Shown: positions 36,815 through 45,817, numbered from the stretch's first letter. The stretch: 56,875 nt of DNA from Butyrivibrio sp. LC3010 (GCF_000424385.1 NZ_AUJU01000027.1:1-56875); one strand, 5' to 3'. Numbers and translations are program-made. Notes: generated by a model not told the origin, from the letters alone.

Positions 36815-36958
36815 ATGCGGGGGATTCTGTTTAGTATATATCAAAAGAAAAAGTAAAATTATGAAAATAGCTTCGGACAAAGTGGAAAATTTAGTTTTAA
36901 TTAAGGTTGGGGTCTTATAGTATCGCTAATGAAAAAACAGATAAGGAGACTTCAATAA

Positions 36959-38551
36959 ATGAAAATGAATAAGATAAAGAAATTTATATCTGTTGCAGGA
37001 ATTATGATGATGTGCTTTTCGTTGTCAGCATGTGCAGATGAATCAACGGTAGCATCGGGGACAACTGTCATCGAGAATGAAGATACCACAACTGATGATA
37101 CTAAGCAGGAGGATGCGAACAAGTCGGATGGAGAAAACAGCGAAGTAGAGGCTCAGGATGGTGAAAAGCCGGACGGAGAGATACCTCAGGGAGAAAAGCC
37201 AGATGGAGAGGCGCCGGGAAATCCACCCGATGGAGAGAGACCGGGAAATCCCCCTGATGGAGAGGCACCCGGAAATCCACCTGATGGTGAGCCTAAAGGA
37301 GGTGCTCCCGGAGGTGGATTTGGTGGTGGAAGCAGTAGTGCGGATATTGATTATATTGCATCAACAGTCATTTCTTCTGCGGATAAAGAGAGCGGAGAAA
37401 ACTATGAGAGCACGACCGCTGATGAAAGTGCACTTCTTATAACTACATCTGATGAAGTGGAAATAACTGATGCGACTGTTACTAAAACAGGAGATTCAGA
37501 TGGCGGAGATAACTGTAATTTCTATGGACTAAATGCAGCAGTTCTTGTAAAGGATGGCACAACAACTACTATAACAGGTGCAGATATTACATCAGATGCC
37601 GACGGCGCAAATGGGGTATTTTCCTATGGTGGTAATGGCGGAAAGAATGGCGAAGAAGGTGATGGTACAACGGTTGTAATCTCTGATTCAACGATCACAA
37701 CAACAGGTGATGGTTCAGGTGGTATTATGACAACCGGAGGTGGAATCACAAAGGCTTCAAATCTTACGGTTACAACCAGTGGAAGATCTTCTGCAGCTAT
37801 CAGAACTGACAGAGGTGGTGGAACTGTTACTGTAGATGGTGGAACATACACAACAAACGGGCTTGGATCACCTTCAATTTATTCAACTGCAGACATAACG
37901 GTTTCTGATGCAAAGTTAATCTCGAACCTTTCTGAGGGCGTATGCATAGAAGGTGTTAACTCAATCACTCTAAATGACTGCGATCTCACTGCCAATAATA
38001 CAGATACTAATGGGAATGCTACTTTTTATGACAGTATCATGATATACCAGTCTATGTCAGGAGATGCAGACAGCGGAACTTCTACATTCACGATGAATGG
38101 TGGAACTCTTACCAGTAAAAACGGTCATGTTTTTCATGTGACAAATACCAATGCTGTGATCAATCTTAATGGAGTGAATATTGTAAATGAGGATACTGAT
38201 AATATTCTTTTGTCAGTTTGCGCAGATGGTTGGAACGGAGATTCAAATATTGCAACTATGAACGCAACAGGTCAGGAGCTGGAAGGAACAATTCTTGTAG
38301 GAAGTGATTCCAGGCTCACACTTAACCTTACCAAAGGATCATCTTTTACAGGAAGTATCAGCGGAGAGATTGTAAATACCAAGGGTGATACAGTTTCAAC
38401 AGAGGTAGGAGAGGTTGCTGTTAAGTTGGATTCAGACAGTACATGGACACTTACAGCTGATACTTACATTTCATCTTTTGATGGAGATACATCAGGTATC
38501 ATATCTAATGGATATAAGCTCTATGTCAATGGAGAAGAAATCAGTTTATAA
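36959..38551 (+). CDS. Lipoprotein with proline-glycine repeats and a beta-helix domain
   Basis: 530 residues. The signal peptide has lipobox SLSAC. Residues about 70-115 contain a repeated unit PGNPPDGE with variants (EKPDGE, EAPGNPPDGER), encoded by tandem DNA repeats at about 37170-37295, then a Gly/Ser hinge. The rest is a right-handed beta-helix type region with rungs such as TTTTITGADITSDADGANGV and GTVTVDGGTYTTNG. This looks like a cell-surface adhesion or polysaccharide-binding protein. GGAG lies 11 bases before the ATG. No catalytic motif was identified. Confidence 0.8.
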   Translation: MKMNKIKKFISVAGIMMMCFSLSACADESTVASGTTVIENEDTTTDDTKQEDANKSDGENSEVEAQDGEKPDGEIPQGEKPDGEAPGNPPDGERPGNPPDGEAPGNPPDGEPKGGAPGGGFGGGSSSADIDYIASTVISSADKESGENYESTTADESALLITTSDEVEITDATVTKTGDSDGGDNCNFYGLNAAVLVKDGTTTTITGADITSDADGANGVFSYGGNGGKNGEEGDGTTVVISDSTITTTGDGSGGIMTTGGGITKASNLTVTTSGRSSAAIRTDRGGGTVTVDGGTYTTNGLGSPSIYSTADITVSDAKLISNLSEGVCIEGVNSITLNDCDLTANNTDTNGNATFYDSIMIYQSMSGDADSGTSTFTMNGGTLTSKNGHVFHVTNTNAVINLNGVNIVNEDTDNILLSVCADGWNGDSNIATMNATGQELEGTILVGSDSRLTLNLTKGSSFTGSISGEIVNTKGDTVSTEVGEVAVKLDSDSTWTLTADTYISSFDGDTSGIISNGYKLYVNGEEISL

Positions 38552-38701
38552 GGATCCGGATTTCTGATATTTCTTGTTTGGGTATATGTTATGCTCCAAA
38601 ACCATAATGCAAAATGATAAAATCATCATAAGTGATTAACCGCACGCGGTATCACCTGGATGAAAAATGTTTTAAGAAGCATTCTGAGAAAGTTGGGCGA
38701 T

Positions 38702-39559
38702 ATGAAAACTTATGATGAGATGTATGAACTGATAATAAAAACGGCGAAAGAAGATGAAAGAATTCGCGCTGCAACAATGGAGGGCTCTGCAGTCACACCG
38801 GGAGCGTTACGAGATTGTTTTTCAGACTTTGACATAACCTTTTTTGTTTCTGATATCAGAGAATTCACATCTGATAAGGATTATATGAAAAGATTTGGTG
38901 ATATCCTTATCATGCAGACTCCGGATGACTGGTACATGGAACCCTATGATTACAATGGAAAAAGTCGATATGCTTATCTGACGCAATATAAGGATGGAAA
39001 CAGAATTGATCTGACTTTTATTGATGTATCGGAAATAGGAAAACAGGAAGAATTTAACGAGCCTCGAACTGTTCTTATAAACAAAGATAATTATAAAGAA
39101 TTAAAAGACATTACGGCTAATTATGTATTTTTTATAAAAAAGCCCAGTGAATTTGAATTCTATAATACCGTAAATGAATTCAGGTGGGTCAGTAATTATG
39201 CCACAAAGGGACTTTGCAGGCAGCAGTTTTACTATGCGAAATACTCTATGGAGCATCTGATGATGGATATGTTCATGAAGATGATTAATTGGAAAATAGG
39301 AGTCTGCAATGATTTTAAGGTAACAACAGGCGCATTTTCCAAGTATCTCAAGAAATACCTGACTGAGGATGAAATGAACCGCTTTGAAGGAATTTTTGCA
39401 GGTGGGACATATGAAGATATGTGGGAGAAAATCTTCCTCATGTACGATTACTTTGAAGATTTATCGGTTTTTGTTGCGGATAAACTTGGGTTTGAGCTCG
39501 ATATTAATGAATCCAGGAATGTCCGCGACTTTATGAAAAGAAGACGTGAACTCTCATGA
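38702..39559 (+). CDS. AadE-like aminoglycoside 6-adenylyltransferase family protein
   Basis: 285 residues from ATG 38702; an in-frame ATG at 38660 adds 14 residues, but relatives begin near MKTYDEMYELI. It has the nucleotidyltransferase signature EGSAVTPG...FSDFDITFFV, where Asp-x-Asp binds Mg-ATP, DRIDLTFIDVSE-like third acid (NRIDLTFIDV), and the family C-terminal helices with WKIGVCNDFKVTTGAFSKYL. Close relatives transfer AMP to streptomycin, but chromosomal homologues in gut Firmicutes often have no known resistance role. No ribosome site is clear for either start. Resistance activity cannot be concluded from the sequence. Confidence 0.8.
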   Translation: MKTYDEMYELIIKTAKEDERIRAATMEGSAVTPGALRDCFSDFDITFFVSDIREFTSDKDYMKRFGDILIMQTPDDWYMEPYDYNGKSRYAYLTQYKDGNRIDLTFIDVSEIGKQEEFNEPRTVLINKDNYKELKDITANYVFFIKKPSEFEFYNTVNEFRWVSNYATKGLCRQQFYYAKYSMEHLMMDMFMKMINWKIGVCNDFKVTTGAFSKYLKKYLTEDEMNRFEGIFAGGTYEDMWEKIFLMYDYFEDLSVFVADKLGFELDINESRNVRDFMKRRRELS

Positions 39560-39620
39560 GAATAATTTTTTATACGAAGGTATTGCATTTTGTACATGAC
39601 GCCTGCCGTTTTTTAGGACA

Positions 39621-39775
39621 GTTTCCTCTTTTGCCCTCAAGAAGTCATAGGTTTTTGTTTTTCCTCAGAAAAACAGAAACCGTACCGGACCAGGTTCTCG
39701 CGAAGCGAGGGACGTATCCTGCCAAAGGCAGGATTTTTGAGGGCTGTTTCCTCTTTTGCCCTCAAAAAGTCATAG
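39621..39775. repeat. Pair of 30-base direct repeats with terminator-like hairpins
   Basis: Copies at 39621-39650 and 39746-39775 match at 29 of 30 positions; a diverged copy lies at 42171-42199. In the second copy TTTTTGAGGGC and GCCCTCAAAAA form a bidirectional terminator-like hairpin (39734-39768) between convergent genes. CCTGCC-AAA-GGCAGG plus ATTTTT at 39718-39738 is a further plus-strand terminator. Confidence 0.75.
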
Positions 39776-39777
39776 TT

Positions 39778-40842
39778 TTATGCTTTAAACTCCGGAAGGG
39801 GACCAAGACTTTCAACAAACTCCTTAAATCTTGGAAGGCAAATAGAAATACTGCCACGGTTTGAAGCATCAATAATTCCTTTTTCTATTAGTCTGCTTCT
39901 TGGAATTGACCAGGAACTATGTGTAGATTTTGTTATTTCAAGTAGTTCTGTCACCTCCATTGTTTCCTTTTTTATAATGAATTGCAAAAACCATTTATCC
40001 TTCGGGGCAAGCTCGCTCCATATTTTTTTATAGACCTTCTCAGAAAGCATCTCATCGAATTTTCTTAAGACTTCTTTTGTCAGATGCTTTTCCTTTGAAT
40101 CCCACATGTATTTACCAAGAGTCTGATAAGCGTATGCATAGCCCTTAGTTAAAAAAGCCATTTTTTCAGCTTCTTCAAAATCGATTCCAAGCGTATCCTG
40201 ATAATCATCTCGTATGTAGGTCATGTTAAGAGGTGACATCTCGTATTTGCTTGCCCTAAGGAAAAAGGTAAGTCCATCAGCATTCTCCAAGCTTTCTATA
40301 TCCTCATAGAGACCGGCAACAATTACAAAAATAGGAAGTTCTTCTCGTATATATATCTGGAACTGCTGAATAAAATCGATGATTCCTTTTGTCTTTCTTG
40401 CTTCATCTATTGTGACAAGGAGTCTTTTCCCTCTAGCTTTTAATTCTTTAAGCAGAACCTGCAACGCATAGTCCAGACTTGCTACAGGTTTTTTCTTAGC
40501 TATATTTAACCCAATTCCAAAAGCTGTAAGATTAAGATTTGCATCTATAAATTCAGATATCATCGGAACTGAACTATATAAATGTGCAACGAGCTCACTT
40601 ATTATATCTGAGTCAGATCTGATACCTATCACTATCCAATCATCGTCTTTTTTAAAGTGCTGTTCAATCGCAGTCAAGGTTACTGTTTTTCCGGTTCCTC
40701 TTATTCCTGTAAGCTTAAATGCCTGCTCGTCCGGAGCATCACTTTCCAAATCTTCTGCAATGCTGTCAATTATGTAATTTCTGCTAAGATACTTTGACGG
40801 TATCTTTCCAAAACTTATAGTATATGGATTCTTTGTTGCCAT
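39778..40842 (-). CDS. AAA (STAND/ORC-like) ATPase with winged-helix C-terminus
   Basis: 354 residues. An ORC/Cdc6-like P-loop ATPase: Walker A GIRGTGKTVT near residue 46, Walker B RLLVTIDEA near 140, and a sensor region VAGLYEDIESL. The C-terminal 80 residues look like a winged helix (ITKSTHSSWSIPRSRLIEKGII). This type is widespread in clostridia and archaea, often as a mobile or defence-associated gene with unknown targets. Upstream (40885-41036) lie 39-bp direct repeats and dyads that may be its operator. It is monocistronic and converges on the AadE-like gene. Confidence 0.83.
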   Translation of the reverse strand: MATKNPYTISFGKIPSKYLSRNYIIDSIAEDLESDAPDEQAFKLTGIRGTGKTVTLTAIEQHFKKDDDWIVIGIRSDSDIISELVAHLYSSVPMISEFIDANLNLTAFGIGLNIAKKKPVASLDYALQVLLKELKARGKRLLVTIDEARKTKGIIDFIQQFQIYIREELPIFVIVAGLYEDIESLENADGLTFFLRASKYEMSPLNMTYIRDDYQDTLGIDFEEAEKMAFLTKGYAYAYQTLGKYMWDSKEKHLTKEVLRKFDEMLSEKVYKKIWSELAPKDKWFLQFIIKKETMEVTELLEITKSTHSSWSIPRSRLIEKGIIDASNRGSISICLPRFKEFVESLGPLPEFKA

Positions 40843-40884
40843 GATATTTTTACCCTTTGTAATAGTTATATAATTTGCCTACAA

Positions 40885-40970
40885 CTATATAATACTATAT
40901 AAAAATGTCATTTTCCAGAATATCTATATAAATCTATATAAAAATTCTATATTCTAGAATGCCTATATAA
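40885..40970. repeat. 39-bp tandem repeats with paired CTATATAA boxes
   Basis: CTATATAA begins at 40885, 40895, 40924, 40934 and 40963, i.e. a 10/29/10/29 spacing. This defines two full 39-bp units (40885-40923 and 40924-40962) and a partial third. The units are clearly alike along their whole length. They lie 40 bases upstream of the AAA ATPase start, which suggests an operator or binding array. Confidence 0.75.
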
Positions 40971-40983
40971 TATCAATAATACA

Positions 40984-41036
40984 TTTAGATAACTATCTAA
41001 ATAATATTGACAATGTATATTTATAGATGTATAAAT
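40984..41036. promoter_or_regulatory. Two dyads between divergent ATPase and aminopeptidase genes
   Basis: TTTAGATA-AC-TATCTAAA (40984-41001) and ATTTATA-GATG-TATAAAT (41019-41036) are perfect inverted repeats. A related ATCTAAATAGAT lies at about 41060-41071. They are candidate operators for one or both divergent genes. The rest of the 330-base gap is AT-rich promoter DNA. Confidence 0.55.
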
Positions 41037-41173
41037 AAGAAAAATAATTAGACATACATCTAAATAGATAGCAATAGATTCGTAAAGCGTAATAAATGGA
41101 ATCTATGGTCACCACAAGATTTATCAAAAAATGTCTTGTGCTCAGATGAAATTAAGAATTTAGGAGAATGGAT

Positions 41174-42151
41174 ATGAATCAAAACATTATTGAAAAAATG
41201 GTTAATGCCATGAAGATAACCGGTGATGACACAGTTTTACTTAATTACTGGAGTGAGGGTGATGACAGTGATCTTAAACTGTTTGAAAGTGTTTTCAGTG
41301 ACAAAGGGGTAAAATATAAGACTATAGATTTCACAGAAGAATATCTGATTCAGCTTGCACAAAATGGAGCTGAAAATATAAATGACAACTTTTTTAATCC
41401 TTATAAAGAGTGTACAGTTGTTGTAGATATACTTCAAAGACCTGCGGGGATGCCGCCAAGAGGGCTTGATAAAGAAAAATATCCTGCTTTTGCTGAGGTT
41501 CTCAGGGCGTTGTTTTCATTCATGAGCAGTCATGATAAGTTAATACAGATTACTATGCCATCACAGACTAACGCTGCACTTGCCGGCGAAAACTTTGAAG
41601 AGTATAAGGTTAAAATGGAGAATGCTTTTAATGTGGATTACGAAGCACTTGCCGCAGACTGCAAAAAGAAGATTGACAGCTTTAATACAAATAAAATAAC
41701 AATAAGAACCGGTGAGGATTGCACTCTGGTCATGGATGTTACAGGAAGAGAGTGGATCATAGATGCCGGCGAGGGTGCTTTTCCCTGTGGAGAGATTTAT
41801 ATAGCACCTTTAGAAGATAAGACAAGCGGAACTGTTTTTTATAAGAATCTGTTCATTGAAGATGTTGGAGTATTTGACGATGTTATAATTACTGTGAAGG
41901 ATGGGCGAGTGACAGACTCTAACTGCACAGCTTTTAATGAGTTTCTTTCCGGGCAGGAGGAAGGAGCCAGGGTAGTCGGAGAGCTTGGGATAGGCATGAA
42001 TCCTGCTGTGACATACTCCGGAAAAGGGGCATCTCTTGATGAAGATGCACTTGGAACATTTCATATAGGACTTGGAATGAACTATTTGTTTGGCGGAACT
42101 AACAAAACCCGTTTCCATATGGATTTTGTTAATTTTGGAGAAATTCTTTAA
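41174..42151 (+). CDS. M29-type (thermophilic metalloprotease family) aminopeptidase
   Basis: 325 residues. ATG 41174 is preferred over 41168 because AGGAG then sits at a normal 7-base distance. The family marks are in the C-terminal half: GEGAFPCGEIYIAP, VGELGIGMNPAV, and GTFHIGLGMNYLFGG followed by TRFHMDF, giving the Glu, His and Asp residues of the two-metal site. It should release N-terminal amino acids from peptides in the cytoplasm. The N-terminal part is less conserved and somewhat shorter than the 400-residue classical M29. Single gene, followed by a diverged terminator repeat. Confidence 0.82.
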   Translation: MNQNIIEKMVNAMKITGDDTVLLNYWSEGDDSDLKLFESVFSDKGVKYKTIDFTEEYLIQLAQNGAENINDNFFNPYKECTVVVDILQRPAGMPPRGLDKEKYPAFAEVLRALFSFMSSHDKLIQITMPSQTNAALAGENFEEYKVKMENAFNVDYEALAADCKKKIDSFNTNKITIRTGEDCTLVMDVTGREWIIDAGEGAFPCGEIYIAPLEDKTSGTVFYKNLFIEDVGVFDDVIITVKDGRVTDSNCTAFNEFLSGQEEGARVVGELGIGMNPAVTYSGKGASLDEDALGTFHIGLGMNYLFGGTNKTRFHMDFVNFGEIL

Positions 42152-42155
42152 AGCC

Positions 42156-42199
42156 GGATTTTTGCAGGCTATTTCCGCTTTTGCCCGCAAGAAGTAAGA
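42156..42199. repeat. Third, diverged copy of the terminator-like repeat
   Basis: GGATTTTTGCAGGC...GCCCGCAAGAAG matches the copy ending at 39775, with base changes on both sides of the stem (A-T replaced by C-G at the second pair). It sits just after the aminopeptidase stop. Confidence 0.6.
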
Positions 42200-42328
42200 T
42201 TTTTAATACATGCAAATAAAAAGGATATAAAATTATAGCAGCAGGTAAATAACAGTAAATGGCCTAAAGAGCAGTGAACTTTCTTCATACAAACACAACG
42301 AACATATTGATGAAAAAGGACTTGTATT

Positions 42329-42685
42329 ATGGAAAGCAAGATTAAAGAACTAAAAGAATTTATGGCAAAAGGGAAGAAAGAAGCTCAGGCGCAGATAGCT
42401 TCTCTTATGGCTGACGACAGAGAGGACGAAGCGAAAGCATATCGCGCGGCACTGAATATTTATGATGTTTTCACGTCACTTATTGATGTTCCGTTAAAGC
42501 AATCCGGTGGAGATGAACAGGCTTTTAAAGATGGCTTTAAGAAGCTTTCAGTTAACATTCCTACGCAGTGGAGGAATTCTCTGTCTAAAGCAAAAGAGCA
42601 TGATGACGCAGAAAAGATCATGATAGAAGAAGCAAAACTAAAGGTAGCAGACAGTATCATAGCGAAATTTGACGAATTATTTTGA
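42329..42685 (+). CDS. Hypothetical helical protein in an operon with an ArsR-type regulator
   Basis: 118 residues, predicted almost fully alpha-helical and charged (ESKIKELKEFMAKGKKEAQA; DDREDEAKAYRAALNIYDVF), with no membrane segment or cysteine. No family was recognised. The stop is 15 bases before the ATG of the ArsR/DUF2087 gene, so the two are one operon and the products may work together. The start is the first ATG; the upstream site is AAAAGGA. Confidence 0.72.
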   Translation: MESKIKELKEFMAKGKKEAQAQIASLMADDREDEAKAYRAALNIYDVFTSLIDVPLKQSGGDEQAFKDGFKKLSVNIPTQWRNSLSKAKEHDDAEKIMIEEAKLKVADSIIAKFDELF

Positions 42686-42699
42686 GCCGGGAGGGGTAT

Positions 42700-43248
42700 A
42701 TGACAGATAAGGAAACAATAGCCTTTTTTAAATGTCTTGCCGATAAATCACGCCTGTCTATATTAAAGTCGCTTATGGTGGAAGATATGTACGTTGAGCG
42801 GCTGGCAGAGCGTTTGGAGCTGACCTCTGCCACAGTTTCCTTCCATCTTAAAAAACTTGAAGATGCAGGCGCGGTCAAATCCTACAAGGAACAGTACTAT
42901 ACCATGTATTCCATAAATAAAGAGCTTTTTTCAATAAATATCATTGATATATTAAGTGAAAAGACCTCCGAAAGTGAATTACAAAAAGAGCGTGATGATG
43001 CATACCGCAAGAAGGTTATTGATGCTTTTTTCGAATATGGTAAACTCAAATCTATTCCCAGTCAGCGTAAGAAGGAAAAGATTGTTCTTGAAGAAATAGG
43101 AAAAGCATTTAAGAAAGGAAAAAAGTATACGGAGAAAGAAGTGAATTTAATCATTGCCGATTTTCATGATGATTTTTGTACTCTTAGAAGGGACATGATC
43201 GCAGAAGGAATTTTGGAGAGAAAAGATGGTGTGTATTTTCTCTCATAA
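42700..43248 (+). CDS. ArsR-family regulator with DUF2087 domain
   Basis: 182 residues from ATG 42700, preceded by GGGAGGGG. The N-terminal winged helix (about 1-75; FFKCLADKSRLSILKSLM, then ELTSATVSFHLKKLEDAG as recognition helix) is of the ArsR type. The C-terminal 75 residues (IPSQRKKEKIVLEEIGKAF; EVNLIIADFHDDFCTLRRDMIAEGILER) are a DUF2087 domain, a common partner of such regulators with unknown ligand. No metal-binding cysteine pair is seen in the helix where ArsR has one. Second gene of a two-gene operon. Confidence 0.87.
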   Translation: MTDKETIAFFKCLADKSRLSILKSLMVEDMYVERLAERLELTSATVSFHLKKLEDAGAVKSYKEQYYTMYSINKELFSINIIDILSEKTSESELQKERDDAYRKKVIDAFFEYGKLKSIPSQRKKEKIVLEEIGKAFKKGKKYTEKEVNLIIADFHDDFCTLRRDMIAEGILERKDGVYFLS

Positions 43249-43510
43249 TAGAGAAAAAGTTAATTGAAAAGACTTCGCTTTTGACTCCCAAACCATGGAA
43301 ACCTCCGGTGGCGCAAACTGTTTAAATGAATAATTTTGTTTTTTCCTAAGATGCCTAAAGATAAATCTGCATTCATCTCGGTTTTTGGGGCAAATCAGAT
43401 TGGAGAATTTCGGCCACAGTGGACTATAAAATGAGTTATGAGCATATAATATAGTGCTGACATTTGTAAGTTACTTGCAATTTTACTTGAAAAGAATTTT
43501 TAATTCGATT
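43249..43510. other. Intergenic region without a recognised feature
   Basis: About 260 bases of moderately AT-rich DNA between the ArsR/DUF2087 gene and the hairpin at 43511. It presumably carries the promoter of the serine hydrolase gene. No ORF or repeat was recognised. Confidence 0.4.
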
Positions 43511-43556
43511 AGCCTTTTCTTAGGACGTCCAAATCTTACCTAAGAGGAGGCTTTTT
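43511..43556 (+). promoter_or_regulatory. Terminator-like hairpin that includes the ribosome site of the next gene
   Basis: AGCC-TTT-TCTTAGG (43511-43524) pairs with CCTAAGA-GGA-GGCT (43539-43552), followed by five T. The GAGGAGG ribosome site (43544-43550) of the gene starting at 43562 is inside the right arm. This could work as a transcription attenuator or block translation. Confidence 0.6.
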
Positions 43557-43561
43557 GATTT

Positions 43562-44548
43562 ATGAATAAGGAGCAACTGCATAACTTCATTTTGCAAAGC
43601 ACAGGAAATGAGAGCAATATTTGTCAGGTATATGCCATCAAAAATGGAAAAACTGCATTCGATGATTGCTGGCATGGTTTTAAGACCGAAGATGCGATGA
43701 ATGTTAATTCCGTAACCAAAGGAATCATGGCGCTGCTTGCAGGTATAGCTATGGACATGGGATACATAAAGAATGTTGATCAGAAGGTTATGGATTTCTT
43801 TCCGGATTATACTGTTAAGCGTGGGGAGAAAACGATCTATGAGGTGACAGTCAGACATCTTCTTACGATGACTGCTCCATATAAGTACAAATCTGAACCA
43901 TGGACCAAAGTATGTACATCAAATGACTGGACACTGACTGTGCTTGACTTTCTTGGAGGTCGCAAAGGTATAACAGGAGAGTTTAAATATGCCACGCTTG
44001 GGATTCAAATTCTTGCAGGCGTAATAGAGAGATCCACCGGGGAAAAATGCATTGATTTTGCCAATAAATATCTTTTTACTCCACTGGGGCTTTCTGAACG
44101 GATACTGCATGGTGACAGCTCCAAAGAGGATCAGTTTGATTTCTTTATGAATAAGAATCCTAGAAAACCTGAGTGGTATTCTGATCCGCAGCAGGCGGTG
44201 ACTGCAGGCTGGGGATTGTGCATGTCTGCAAAAGAGATGGCGGTAATAGGAGAGCTTGTGCTTAATGGCGGAATGTATGATGGGAGAAGAATAATATCGG
44301 AAGAATATCTGAGTGATATGCTTAAAGTCCATCTTAAGCTTGATGAGAGAATGGGATTTATGAACTATGGATATCTGTGGTATAAACCTTTCGATGACAG
44401 GGATGTTTTTGCAGCGATAGGTGATTCCGGTAACATTATCTATGTTAATAAAGAAAAGAATATTTCTGTAGGCATGACCGGAACATTTAAACCCAGGATT
44501 TTTGACAGAGTGCAGTTTATAGAAGGAAAAGTCCTTCCGGTTATCTGA
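43562..44548 (+). CDS. Serine hydrolase of the beta-lactamase / penicillin-binding fold
   Basis: 328 residues, no signal peptide, so cytoplasmic. It has the active-site SVTK (Ser-x-x-Lys) near residue 50, a FKYATLG segment at the second motif position where Tyr is followed by Ala rather than Ser-x-Asn or Tyr-x-Asn, and GDSGN near the third motif. This is the class C-like esterase/peptidase group (PF00144), not a classical resistance enzyme. The natural substrate is unknown. The leader hairpin at 43511 overlaps its ribosome site. Confidence 0.83.
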   Translation: MNKEQLHNFILQSTGNESNICQVYAIKNGKTAFDDCWHGFKTEDAMNVNSVTKGIMALLAGIAMDMGYIKNVDQKVMDFFPDYTVKRGEKTIYEVTVRHLLTMTAPYKYKSEPWTKVCTSNDWTLTVLDFLGGRKGITGEFKYATLGIQILAGVIERSTGEKCIDFANKYLFTPLGLSERILHGDSSKEDQFDFFMNKNPRKPEWYSDPQQAVTAGWGLCMSAKEMAVIGELVLNGGMYDGRRIISEEYLSDMLKVHLKLDERMGFMNYGYLWYKPFDDRDVFAAIGDSGNIIYVNKEKNISVGMTGTFKPRIFDRVQFIEGKVLPVI

Positions 44549-44807
44549 ATGTAACTTTGAAATAAAAGCTTTTGGAATTCCTTTTTAGAAACTCAGCTCC
44601 TTTGCTTCAAAAGAGCTAGGGCTGTCGAGAGTTCTATTTGCGTAAAACAGCTGAGTAATGGCATTTTAAGTAAAACTTGATTGTTCATCTGTATGCACCA
44701 GCCACAATTAAGAGTCGACTCTGAATTTTTTCAAAATGTGGTTATAACAACATATTATTAGGCTAAATCATATTAAAATGACATCATAAAACAAGGAGGT
44801 AAGAATA

Positions 44808-45758
44808 ATGGCAGTAATTAACGGTAGAAAAGCAGCGGTTATAGGATGTGGATTTGTTGGAGCGGCATCTGCTTTTGCAATCATGGAGAGCGGATTGTTT
44901 TCCGAAATGGTTCTGATAGATGCCAATAAGGAAAAAGCAGAAGGCGAAGCTCTGGATATCAGTCATGGACTGCCATTTTCAAAGCCTATGCAGATCTATG
45001 CCGGTGATTATCAGGATATTGCTGATGCAGCTGTTATTATAGTAACAGCAGGAGCAGGACAGAAACCCGGTGAGACAAGACTTGATCTTGTAAAAAAGAA
45101 TGTTGGAATCTTCAAGTCTATAATTCCACAGATAGCTGAGGTCAATAAGGACGCAATAATGCTTATAGTGGCAAATCCTGTGGATGTTTTGACATATGCA
45201 GCCTGGAAGCTTTCAGGATATCCGGAAAACAGAGTGTTTGGCTCAGGTACAACACTTGATACTGCAAGATTCAAATACCTTCTTGGACAACATCTTTCGG
45301 TGGACAGCAGATCTGTACATGCTTTTATTATTGGGGAGCATGGAGATAGCGAGATTGCTGCATGGAGCAGTGCAAATGTATCAGGAATACCTATTCATGA
45401 TTTCTGCGAGATGAGAGGACATTTTGAGCATGAGAAAGCCATGAAAGAAATTGCTGACAATGTCAAGAATAGCGCATATGAGATAATTGAGAAGAAGGGG
45501 GCAACCTACTACGGGATAGCAATGTCGGTGAGAAGAATCTGTGAAGCTATAGTACGTGATGAGAAGACAATTCTTCCTGTGTCAAGTATTCAGCATGACA
45601 ATCATGGTATTTCAGACGTCGCACTGAGTATGCCGGCCATAGTAGGAAAGAATGGGGTTGAAGGAACCGTTCCGATAAGCCTGAATGAAAATGAAGAAAA
45701 GGCTCTTAAGCTATCGGCAGATACGCTTAAAAGCGTAATAAGTGAAACTATGCTATAA
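44808..45758 (+). CDS. ldh: L-lactate dehydrogenase
   Basis: 316 residues. It reduces pyruvate to L-lactate with NADH. It has the NAD-binding motif VIGCGFVGAASAFA, the substrate specificity loop GAGQKPGETRLDLV, where Gln marks lactate rather than malate, VANPVDVLTY, and the catalytic histidine in IGEHGDSEIAAWS. AAGGAGG lies about 8 bases before the ATG. Single gene with a terminator at 45818-45861. It fits a fermenting anaerobe. Confidence 0.95.
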   Translation: MAVINGRKAAVIGCGFVGAASAFAIMESGLFSEMVLIDANKEKAEGEALDISHGLPFSKPMQIYAGDYQDIADAAVIIVTAGAGQKPGETRLDLVKKNVGIFKSIIPQIAEVNKDAIMLIVANPVDVLTYAAWKLSGYPENRVFGSGTTLDTARFKYLLGQHLSVDSRSVHAFIIGEHGDSEIAAWSSANVSGIPIHDFCEMRGHFEHEKAMKEIADNVKNSAYEIIEKKGATYYGIAMSVRRICEAIVRDEKTILPVSSIQHDNHGISDVALSMPAIVGKNGVEGTVPISLNENEEKALKLSADTLKSVISETML

Positions 45759-45817
45759 GAAGATTTTAAATATCATGATTATGATAGATTCTCTAAAAGA
45801 AATCGAAAAGTAAGTGT

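Noticed and set aside
38702..39559. Calling the AadE-like gene an aminoglycoside resistance gene
   Set aside because: Family signature is present, but chromosomal homologues often lack resistance activity and the context shows no resistance element.
39556..39864. 102-codon plus-strand ORF after the AadE-like gene
   Set aside because: It runs through the 30-base repeats and hairpins and then over the ATPase gene on the other strand. The two similar peptide stretches come only from the DNA repeat.
40885..40970. CTATATAA repeats as a CRISPR array
   Set aside because: The units have no unique spacers; whole 39-bp units are alike, and no cas gene is present.
43562..44548. Calling the serine hydrolase a beta-lactamase
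   Set aside because: It has no signal peptide and the second motif is YAT, not YxN or SxN; a cytoplasmic esterase or peptidase is more likely.
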